Below the pieces are notes generated by a model. The model searched no databases. It saw only the letters and a list, made by a program, of their open reading frames with translations, and was not told where the DNA came from. 64,000 nucleotides of DNA from Azospirillum rugosum (lineage in GTDB: Bacteria > Pseudomonadota > Alphaproteobacteria > Azospirillales > Azospirillaceae), in contig NZ_JAGINP010000032.1 of assembly GCF_017876155.1 (NCBI RefSeq), positions 29,229 through 93,228 on the forward strand. The letters run 5' to 3'. Shown one piece after another: positions 57,603 through 64,000 of the stretch (the stretch's first letter is position 1; every line of letters begins with the position of its first letter). The translations under genes were made by a program, and so were the position numbers.

Positions 57603-59414
57603 ATGGATCACGCACTAACATTTGTGATCGCGACACTCTGCATCCTCGCCCTCTGCTACCGCTTCTACGGCGTGTTCTTTGTGCGCAAGGTGCTCCGTGC
57701 CGATGATTCCGAAGTCACCCCGTCGCACGCGCTGGAGGACGGGCGCAACTACGTCCCGACCAAGAAGTGGGTGAATGCCGGCCAGCATTTCGCGGCCATC
57801 GCCGCCGCCGGCCCGCTGGTCGGCCCCGTGCTGGCCGCCCAGTTCGGCTACCTGCCAAGCTTCCTGTGGCTGCTGATCGGCTGCGTGATCGGCGGCGCCG
57901 TGCACGACACGGTCGTGCTGTTCGCCTCCATGAAGCACCGGGGGCAATCCCTGTCGGAGGTGGCGAAGGCCGAGCTTGGCCCGGTCGCCGGCTGGTGCAC
58001 GGGCCTCGCCATGCTGTTCATCATCACCATCACCATGGCCGGCCTGTCGATGGTCGTGGTGCATGCGCTGGAACGCAACGCCTGGGGCGCCTTCGCGGTC
58101 TTCATGACCATCCCGATCGCCGTGGCGCTCGGCCTCTATGAGCGCTTCACCGGCAGCTCCAAGGGCGCCACGCAGGTGGGCATCGCGGCCATCGCCGCCT
58201 CCGTCTTCGCCGGCCCCTACATCCAGGGCACGATGCTGGGCAGCTGGCTGACGCTGCACAAGGACACGGTCGCGCTGGCCCTGCCCATCTACGCCTTCTT
58301 CGCCACGGCGCTGCCGGTGTGGATGCTGCTGACCCCGCGCGGCTACCTGTCCAGCTTCATGAAGATCGGCGTGTTCGGCGCGCTCGTCGTCGGCGTCGTC
58401 TTCATCAACCCCGAGATCCGCTTCCCCGCCCTGACCGACTTCATCCATGGCGGCGGCCCGGTGCTGGCCGGCCCGGTGTGGCCCTTCATCTCCATCACCA
58501 TCGCCTGCGGCGCCATCTCCGGCTTCCACGCCTTCATCGGCTCGGGCACCACGCCGAAGCTGATCGACAAGTGGAGCGACATCCGTCCCGTGGCCTTCGG
58601 CGGCATGCTGGCGGAATGCGTGGTCGGCGTCATGGCCCTGATCGCCGCGACCTCCCTGCACCCCGCCGACTACTTCGCCATCAACTCCGCCCCCGCCGTC
58701 TTCAAGGCCCTGGGCATGGAGGTGGTCGACCTGCCGCGCCTCAGCCAGGAGATCGGTCTTGACCTCTACGGCCGGACCGGCGGTGCGGTGACCCTGGCGG
58801 TCGGCATGACCGAGATCTTCACCCGCATCCCGTGGTTCAGCAGCCTTGCCTCCTACTTCTTCCAGTTCGTCGTGATGTTCGAGGCGGTGTTCATCCTGAC
58901 CGCCGTGGACAGCGGGACCCGCGTCGCCCGTTACCTGATCCAGGACCTTCTCGGCGACGTCTACGCCCCCATGAAGCGGCTCGACTGGATGCCCGGTTCC
59001 ATCGTTGCCAGCGTGATCGCCTGCGTGGCCTGGGGCTACCTGCTGACGTCGGGCGACATCAACTCGGTCTGGGCTCTGTTCGGCGTGTCGAACCAGCTGA
59101 TGGCCTCGGTCGGCCTGATCATCGGCGCCACCATCATCCTGCGCCTGTCGGAAAAGCGGTCCTACATGCTGACCTGCCTGGTCCCGCTGGCCTACCTGTT
59201 CGTCACGGTGAACTACGCCGGCTACTGGATGATCTCCCACGTCTACCTGAACCCGGTCGCCAAGGGGTACAACCTCTTCAACGCCACGATCTCCATCATC
59301 ATGCTGACGCTGGGCTTCGTGATCCTGATCGCCGCGCTGAAGAAGTGGAAGGAACTGCTTCAGGTCCGCAAGACCGGCCTGCCGGGCGGCATGATCGCCA
59401 CCCCCGCCGAGTAA
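57603..59414 (+). CDS. cstA: CstA-family transporter (carbon starvation protein type)
   Basis: A 603-residue membrane protein with about 16 hydrophobic segments. Family markers are YVPTKKWVNAGQHFAAIAAAG-like DGRNYVPTKKWVNAGQHFAA near residue 50, GPLVGPVLAAQFGYLPSFLW, and GCVIGGAVHDTVVLFASMKH. CstA-type carriers take up peptides or pyruvate, mainly under carbon limitation. It begins 197 nt after the catabolic operon; a short GC-rich palindrome and a GGAGGC / GCCTCC hairpin lie between, so it may have its own promoter. A strong terminator follows. Confidence 0.94.
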   Translation: MDHALTFVIATLCILALCYRFYGVFFVRKVLRADDSEVTPSHALEDGRNYVPTKKWVNAGQHFAAIAAAGPLVGPVLAAQFGYLPSFLWLLIGCVIGGAVHDTVVLFASMKHRGQSLSEVAKAELGPVAGWCTGLAMLFIITITMAGLSMVVVHALERNAWGAFAVFMTIPIAVALGLYERFTGSSKGATQVGIAAIAASVFAGPYIQGTMLGSWLTLHKDTVALALPIYAFFATALPVWMLLTPRGYLSSFMKIGVFGALVVGVVFINPEIRFPALTDFIHGGGPVLAGPVWPFISITIACGAISGFHAFIGSGTTPKLIDKWSDIRPVAFGGMLAECVVGVMALIAATSLHPADYFAINSAPAVFKALGMEVVDLPRLSQEIGLDLYGRTGGAVTLAVGMTEIFTRIPWFSSLASYFFQFVVMFEAVFILTAVDSGTRVARYLIQDLLGDVYAPMKRLDWMPGSIVASVIACVAWGYLLTSGDINSVWALFGVSNQLMASVGLIIGATIILRLSEKRSYMLTCLVPLAYLFVTVNYAGYWMISHVYLNPVAKGYNLFNATISIIMLTLGFVILIAALKKWKELLQVRKTGLPGGMIATPAE

Positions 59415-59437
59415 CCGTCCACCACACGCACGTTGCA

Positions 59438-59473
59438 GGGTGCCGCCGCTCGCCGGCGGCACCCGTCGTTTTT
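59438..59473 (+). terminator. Rho-independent terminator after cstA
   Basis: GGGTGCCGCCG (59438-59448) pairs with CGGCGGCACCC (59454-59464) around a 5-nt loop, then GTCG and TTTTT at 59469-59473. Confidence 0.92.
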
Positions 59474-59546
59474 GGGCCTATCTGATTTTGCCGCCCTGAT
59501 TTTGTCGGCGGTAATCCGCCCGCACCGGCCGCCCGCCCGCGGAACG

Positions 59547-59633
59547 GTGCATTCTAGACGTGCCATTCTGGGCGTGCCATTCTGGGCGTGCCAATCTGGG
59601 CGTGCCAATCTGGGCGTGCCAATCTGGGCGTGC
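59547..59633. repeat. 14-nt tandem repeat upstream of the FecR gene
   Basis: Units GTGCCATTCTGGGC (59560, 59574) and GTGCCAATCTGGGC (59588, 59602, 59616), preceded by a diverged 13-nt first unit at 59547 and ended by GTGC at 59630. The array lies 27 nt before the FecR start, in the promoter or leader, and 14 is not a multiple of 3, so it is not coding for the gene. Confidence 0.93.
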
Positions 59634-59659
59634 ATGTCCCCGAGGGGAGGCCACCGAGA

Positions 59660-60286
59660 ATGCCCTGCCGATCCTGCGCCGCCGTCCTGTGCGGTTTCCT
59701 GATCACCCTGGCCGATCCCGCCCTGGCCGCTGGGCCGGTTGGGGAAATCCAGACGGTCGTCGGCACGGCCGAGCTGGTGCGGGCGGGCACCGTCACCCCG
59801 ATGCGCCCCGGCTTGCCGGTGGAGGCCGGGGACGAGCTGCGGACCGGGCCGGCCGGCCGGCTGCGCGTGAAATTCCGCGACGGCAGCGCCGCCACGCTGG
59901 GCTCCAACGCCGCCATGACCGTGGAGCGGTTCGAGGAGCCGGGCGGGGCCGGCACGCGCGACGCGGCGCTGGCCATCGCCGGGGGACTCGTCCGCGCGGT
60001 GGCGGAGAAGCTGGTCGGCGCCTCCCGGTTCGAGGTGCGGACGCCGACCGCGGTGGCCGCCGCCCGCTCCACCGAATGGATCGTCGAGGTGACCCGCGAC
60101 GGCACCGCCGTGCTGGGGGTGTCGGGGACCGTGTCGGTGCGCTCCACCGGTCCCGGCGCCGGGGGCCCTGTGGAGCTGAAGGCCGGGGAAGGGACCGACG
60201 TGGCGCCGGGCGCCGCCCCACAGCCTCCCAAGACCTGGGCCGCCCCGCGGGCCACCCGCGTCCTCGACGCCACCACCCTGCCGTGA
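59660..60286 (+). CDS. FecR-domain periplasmic protein
   Basis: A 208-residue protein with a signal peptide (AAVLCGFLITLADPALAAGP). Mature residues hold a FecR-type domain: VGTAELVRAGTVTPMRPGLP, GDELRTGPAGRLRVKFRDGS, LGSNAAMTVERFEE, and FEVRTPTAVAAARSTEWIVE. FecR domains bind ligands or pass signals at the periplasmic side. It is followed 10 nt later by a CHASE2 adenylyl cyclase gene; FecR/CHASE2-cyclase pairs recur in Alphaproteobacteria and Cyanobacteria. The start has GGGGAGG upstream; the 14-nt array is just before it. Confidence 0.9.
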   Translation: MPCRSCAAVLCGFLITLADPALAAGPVGEIQTVVGTAELVRAGTVTPMRPGLPVEAGDELRTGPAGRLRVKFRDGSAATLGSNAAMTVERFEEPGGAGTRDAALAIAGGLVRAVAEKLVGASRFEVRTPTAVAAARSTEWIVEVTRDGTAVLGVSGTVSVRSTGPGAGGPVELKAGEGTDVAPGAAPQPPKTWAAPRATRVLDATTLP

Positions 60287-60296
60287 CCGGCCGCCG

Positions 60297-62108
60297 ATGA
60301 GGATCGGCCTCCTCCTCACCGCGGCCCTTGTCATCGTCCAGGCGCTGGCCGGGGACGGCGGGTGGGCGGCCCGGCTGGAGGCGCTGACGCTGGACGGTCG
60401 CTTCCTCCTGCGCGGGGTCCAGCCGGTCAGCGGGGAGGTGCTGGTCCTGCTGGCCGACGACGCCTCGGTGGAGCGGCTGGGCCGCTGGCCCTGGCCGCGC
60501 CGCCGCATGGCCGAGCTGATGGACCGGCTCGCCGCCCTTGGGCCGGACCTGGTCGCCTTCGACCTGCTGTTCCCGGAGGCCGAACCGGATCCGGGAGGCG
60601 ACGCGGCCTTCGCGCAGTCCATCGCCCGCTTCGGGCGGGTCGTGCTGGCGGCGTATGGGGAGTTCGGCGGGGAAAGCACCCCCCTTCCCGCGCCGGAGCG
60701 GATCGTCCGGCCGATCCCGGCGCTGGCGGATGCCGCGGCGGCCCTGGGGCACGTCAACCTGTTCCCCGACGCCGCCGGGCGCCCCTCGCGCGAGGCGCTG
60801 GTGCTGAGGGATGGGGACAACCTCCTGCCCTCCCTGGCGCTTGCGGTGGCCCGGCTGCGGCTTGGCATCGCCGAGGAACCGCTGCGGCTGGAGCCTGGGC
60901 TGGGGCTTGACCTCGATGGGGAGTGGATCGCCACCGATGGCGCCTTGCGGATGCCGGTGAACTATCTCGGCCCGTCGGGGACCATCGACACCGCGCCGCT
61001 GACCGACCTGTGGAGCGGCCGGCTGGAGGCCGGGCGGGTGCGCGGGCGGGTGGTGCTGGTCGGCGCCGCCGTCACCGGGCTGGGCGACCGCTTCCCCACC
61101 CCCTACGACGACGCGCTGGCCGGGGTGGAGCGCCACGCGATGCTGGTGGACACGCTGCTGACCGCCCGGCTTCTGCGCCAGGACGCGGTCACGCGGCTCG
61201 GCGACCTCGGCGTCACAGCGCTGGCCGGGCTGGTGGCGTCCGCGTTGGCGGGGCTGCCCCCGGTCGCCGCCCTGGCGGCCCTGACCGGGTGGGCGCTGGC
61301 GGTTGCCGGGGCGATCCACGCGGCCTTCGCGCTGGAGGGGCTGGTGCTGGGCATGGCCTTCCCGTTGGCGGCCGTCCTGCTGCCCGGCGGCGCGGTGATG
61401 GCCCAGGCCTTCCGCCGCAGCCGCGCGGAGGGGCGGCGCATCCGGGAGGCCTTCGCCCAGTACCTGCACCCCGACCTCGTCGAGAACCTCGTCCGGCACC
61501 CGGAGGCGCTGCGTCCGGGCGGGGAGGAGCGCGTGCTGACCGTCCTGTTCTCCGACATCCGCGGCTTCACCGGCCTGTCGGAGCGGCTGCCGCCGGACCG
61601 GCTGATCGCCTTCCTGGGCGCCTATCTGGAGGCCATGACGGCGGAGATCCGGCGCCACGGCGGCTATGTGGACAAGTTCATCGGCGACGGCATCCTGGCG
61701 GTCTTCGGCGCCCCGGTGGCGCGGGCGGAGCCGGCGCTGGACGCCTGCCGCTGCGCGCTCGCCATGCAGGCGGCGGTCGCCGCGGGGGCGGAGCGCTGGC
61801 GGGACCTCGGCGTCGATCCGCTGCGCGTCGGGATCGGCGTCCACACCGGGCCGATGGTGATCGGCAACGTCGGCGGGGCCGGGCGGCTGAACTACACCGT
61901 GCTGGGCGACGCGGTGAACGTCGGGGCGCGGCTGGAATCGGCGACCAAGGCGGCGGGCGCGGACATCCTGATTTCCGACGCCACCCACCGGCTGGTGGCG
62001 GAGCGGCTGGCGGCCGAGGGCATGGCGGCCCGGCCGCTCGGCCCCCTGTCGCTGCCCGGCCGGGCCGTTCCGGTCGCGGCCTGGGCGTTGACGGGACGGC
62101 GGAGCTGA
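60297..62108 (+). CDS. CHASE2-domain adenylyl/guanylyl cyclase
   Basis: A 603-residue membrane cyclase. A short N-terminal helix, then a periplasmic CHASE2 sensor (about 35-300; VLVLLADDASVERLGRWPWP, FDLLFPEAEPDPGGDAAFAQ, VRGRVVLVGAAVTGLGDRFP), three or so hydrophobic segments (about 305-375), and a class III catalytic domain (about 405-590). Metal-binding Asp residues are in VLFSDIRGFTGLSERL and FIGDGILAVFG, and VGIGVHTGPMVIGNVGG and YTVLGDAVNVGARLES complete the fold. It makes a cyclic nucleotide in response to an outside signal, possibly passed by the FecR protein. It starts 10 nt after that gene. Confidence 0.94.
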   Translation: MRIGLLLTAALVIVQALAGDGGWAARLEALTLDGRFLLRGVQPVSGEVLVLLADDASVERLGRWPWPRRRMAELMDRLAALGPDLVAFDLLFPEAEPDPGGDAAFAQSIARFGRVVLAAYGEFGGESTPLPAPERIVRPIPALADAAAALGHVNLFPDAAGRPSREALVLRDGDNLLPSLALAVARLRLGIAEEPLRLEPGLGLDLDGEWIATDGALRMPVNYLGPSGTIDTAPLTDLWSGRLEAGRVRGRVVLVGAAVTGLGDRFPTPYDDALAGVERHAMLVDTLLTARLLRQDAVTRLGDLGVTALAGLVASALAGLPPVAALAALTGWALAVAGAIHAAFALEGLVLGMAFPLAAVLLPGGAVMAQAFRRSRAEGRRIREAFAQYLHPDLVENLVRHPEALRPGGEERVLTVLFSDIRGFTGLSERLPPDRLIAFLGAYLEAMTAEIRRHGGYVDKFIGDGILAVFGAPVARAEPALDACRCALAMQAAVAAGAERWRDLGVDPLRVGIGVHTGPMVIGNVGGAGRLNYTVLGDAVNVGARLESATKAAGADILISDATHRLVAERLAAEGMAARPLGPLSLPGRAVPVAAWALTGRRS

Positions 62109-62200
62109 CCCTGATTCATGGACAAGCGGGGGGTGCCGACACACTTGTGTTGGGCACCACCCATCAGGGCCATAAGAAATTCAAGGGAGTCACAGTTACC

Positions 62201-63694
62201 ATGCCGTACGATTCCGTGGACACCGCCCGCCGGCTCGGACTGAAGGACGCCGAGCTTCTGCGCTTCCAGTGCTACATCGACGGGCGCTGGGTCGATGCCG
62301 ACAGCGGCAAGACGGTGGATGTCAGCAACCCGGCCGACGGCTCGGTCCTCGGCAGCGTCCCGATGATGGGCGCCGACGAGACCCGCCGCGCCATCGAGGC
62401 CGCCGACCGCGCCTGGCCGGCGTGGCGCGCCAGGACCGCGAAGGAGCGCGCCAAGCTGCTGCGCGCCTGGTTCGACCTGATGATGGCGAACCAGGAGGAC
62501 ATCGCCCGCATCATGACGGCCGAGCAGGGCAAGCCGCTCGCCGAGGCGCGGGGCGAAGTCGCCTACGCCGCCTCCTTCATCGAATGGTTCGCGGAGGAGG
62601 GCAAGCGCGTCTACGGCGACACCATCCCGTCGCACCTGGAAGGCCGCCGCATCGTCGTCACCAAGGAGCCGATCGGCGTCACCGCCGCCATCACCCCCTG
62701 GAACTTCCCGGCCGCCATGATCACCCGCAAGGCCGGCCCGGCGCTGGCCGCCGGCTGCCCGATGGTCATCAAGCCGGCGACCGCCACCCCCTTCACCGCA
62801 CTCGCCATGGCCGTGCTGGCGGAGCGGGCGGGCATCCCCGCCGGCCTCTTGAGCGTCGTCACCGGCTCCGCCCGCGCCATCGGCGGGGAGATGACCGGCA
62901 ACCCGATCGTCCGCAAGCTGTCCTTCACCGGCTCCACCGAGATCGGCAAGGAGCTGATGGCCCAGTGCGCCGGCACCGTGAAGAAGGTCTCGCTGGAGCT
63001 GGGCGGCAATGCCCCCTTCATCGTCTTCGACGACGCCGACCTCGACGAGGCGGTCAAGGGCGCCATCGCGTCCAAGTACCGCAACACCGGCCAGACCTGC
63101 GTCTGCGCCAACCGCCTGCTGGTGCAGTCCGGCGTCTACGACGCCTTCGCCGCCAAGCTGTCCGACGCCGTCGCCGCGCTGAAGGTCGGCCCCGGCCTGA
63201 CCACCGACGGCGCCCAGCAGGGCCCGCTGATCGACATGGCCGCCGTGGAGAAGGTCGAGGACCACATCCGCGACGCGGTCGACAAGGGCGCCCGCGTGGT
63301 GGCCGGCGGCAAGCGCCACAGCCTGGGCGGCAGCTTCTTCGAGCCGACCATCCTCGCCGACGTGACGCCGGCGATGAAGGTGGCGCGCGAGGAGACCTTC
63401 GGCCCGGTCGCCCCGCTGTTCCGCTTCGACAGCGAGGACGAGGCCGTGCGCATGGCCAACGCCACCGAGTTCGGCCTGGCCGCCTACTTCTACAGCCGCG
63501 ACATCGGCCGCGTCTGGCGGGTGGCCGAGGCGCTGGAATACGGCATCGTCGGCATCAACGAGGGCATCATCTCCACCGAAGTCGCCCCCTTCGGCGGCAT
63601 GAAGGAGAGCGGCATCGGCCGCGAAGGCTCCAAGTACGGCATCGAGGACTACCTGGAGATCAAGTACCTCTGCATGGGCGGCGTCGGGCGGTGA
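62201..63694 (+). CDS. gabD: Succinate-semialdehyde dehydrogenase (NAD(P))
   Basis: A 497-residue aldehyde dehydrogenase. It oxidises succinate semialdehyde to succinate, the last step of GABA and putrescine degradation. The catalytic Cys is in NTGQTCVCANRLLVQ, the base Glu in SLELGGNAPFIVFDD, the cofactor motif is SFTGSTEIGKELMAQ, and ITPWNFPAAMITRKAGPALA is conserved. ETFGPVAPLFRF and FGGMKESGIGREGSKYGIED fit the GabD subgroup, where CxC-type TCVC redox control is known. It is preceded by a 92-nt gap and AAGGGAG. The amine oxidase at 29 kb could feed the same route. Confidence 0.94.
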   Translation: MPYDSVDTARRLGLKDAELLRFQCYIDGRWVDADSGKTVDVSNPADGSVLGSVPMMGADETRRAIEAADRAWPAWRARTAKERAKLLRAWFDLMMANQEDIARIMTAEQGKPLAEARGEVAYAASFIEWFAEEGKRVYGDTIPSHLEGRRIVVTKEPIGVTAAITPWNFPAAMITRKAGPALAAGCPMVIKPATATPFTALAMAVLAERAGIPAGLLSVVTGSARAIGGEMTGNPIVRKLSFTGSTEIGKELMAQCAGTVKKVSLELGGNAPFIVFDDADLDEAVKGAIASKYRNTGQTCVCANRLLVQSGVYDAFAAKLSDAVAALKVGPGLTTDGAQQGPLIDMAAVEKVEDHIRDAVDKGARVVAGGKRHSLGGSFFEPTILADVTPAMKVAREETFGPVAPLFRFDSEDEAVRMANATEFGLAAYFYSRDIGRVWRVAEALEYGIVGINEGIISTEVAPFGGMKESGIGREGSKYGIEDYLEIKYLCMGGVGR

Positions 63695-64000
63695 CCTGCC
63701 ATTCCCCTCTCCCCTCTGGGGAGAGGGTTAGGGTGAGGGGGTTGCGCTTTTGCCGGACGTACCAGCTTCGCGAGACCCCCTCACCGGCCCTGCGGGCCAC
63801 CCTCTCCCCGGAGGGGAGAGGGCTAAACTAAGTTCCTTCTCCCCCCTGGGGAGAAGGTCAGGATGAGGGGGCGGCCGCAGGCCGGAAAAGCTCTGCAATG
63901 AGGCTGCGTTGACGCCCTGCGGGCGGGGGGGGGGGGGGGGGGGGGGGGGCCGGGGGGGGCGGGGGGGGGGGGGGGCGCGGGGGGGGCGGGGGCGGGGCGA
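63695..64000. other. Repeat-rich window end, with a G-only run at 63927-63992
   Basis: No gene. Family B palindromes (63703-63822), a family D segment with AGGATGAGGGGGCGGCCG (63860-63912) and then about 70 bases that are nearly all G with isolated C and one A. The G run has no biological look; it resembles no-signal base calling at a read or contig end. Confidence 0.8.
63703..63822. repeat. GC-rich palindromic repeat pair (family B) after gabD
   Basis: CCCCTCTCCCCTCTGGGGAG at the left and CCCTCTCCCCGGAGGGGAGA at the right, with GGTGAGGGGGTTGCGC in between, the layout of the copy at 35309-35428. Confidence 0.85.

Noticed and set aside
59547..59633. 14-nt array considered as an iteron-type origin
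   Set aside because: No replication gene or DnaA-like boxes nearby, and it sits right before a FecR gene.

Overview
The window is about 64 kb of high-GC DNA with dense gene packing and no rRNA, tRNA, CRISPR array, phage or transposase gene that I can see. Gene content and codon use point to an alphaproteobacterium of the Azospirillum/Rhodospirillales type: GcvA-like LysR and FCD-GntR regulators, sigma-54 and hybrid signalling proteins, many ABC importers for nitrogen compounds, CHASE2 adenylyl cyclase and OhrR/Ohr peroxide defence. This is inference from family content, with no marker gene to prove it. The left edge cuts a uracil-permease-like gene. The right edge dissolves into an almost pure G run that looks like a sequence-end artefact.

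Layout. 0-9 kb: uracil permease fragment, LuxR-type regulator, double cold-shock protein, YkgJ-type cysteine protein, sulfate-binding protein, a LuxO-like sigma-54 regulator coupled to a REC-Hpt protein, and an acyltransferase/glycosyltransferase pair behind an 18-nt tandem repeat. 9-16 kb: NsrR-like, TetR and GlxA-like regulators; a thiolase/MFS operon behind a double palindromic operator; the ohrR/ohr organic peroxide pair with an unusually clear operator. 16-26 kb: LysR regulator with two quinone-oxidoreductase-like enzymes, two small unknown proteins divergent from an alpha/beta hydrolase, SDR and Tat-exported oxidoreductase, and a large hybrid histidine kinase, followed by about 1 kb of repeats. 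26-31 kb: tyrosine/homogentisate genes (hmgA, a Rieske protein, hppD) and a PuuB-like amine oxidase with a divergent LysR gene.

31-39 kb: a spermidine/putrescine-type ABC importer (ATPase, Tat-exported binding protein, two permeases) with an Asp/Glu (hydantoin) racemase-like enzyme and a DUF1989 protein, facing an FCD-GntR regulator; two TTGT-N2-ACAA operators lie in the divergent promoter region. 39-50 kb: class II HMG-CoA reductase with a Liv-type binding protein, divergent from a MocR regulator; thioesterase; second Ohr; pyruvate kinase; haloacetate-dehalogenase-like hydrolase divergent from a second OhrR-like MarR gene; a DipZ-type thiol-disulfide protein sharing the same 19-nt operator motif; an orphan OmpR regulator.

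50-57.5 kb is the most interesting block: an FCD-GntR gene, a divergent operon for a NitT/TauT-type importer, an amidohydrolase/deaminase, an AMDase/maleate-isomerase-fold enzyme and a dihydropyrimidinase, followed by a CstA-type transporter. It looks like uptake and stepwise opening of an unknown cyclic amide or N-heterocycle. 57.6-64 kb: CstA, FecR-domain protein behind a 14-nt tandem repeat, CHASE2 adenylyl cyclase, and succinate-semialdehyde dehydrogenase. GC-rich palindromic repeats related to each other mark many operon ends throughout.
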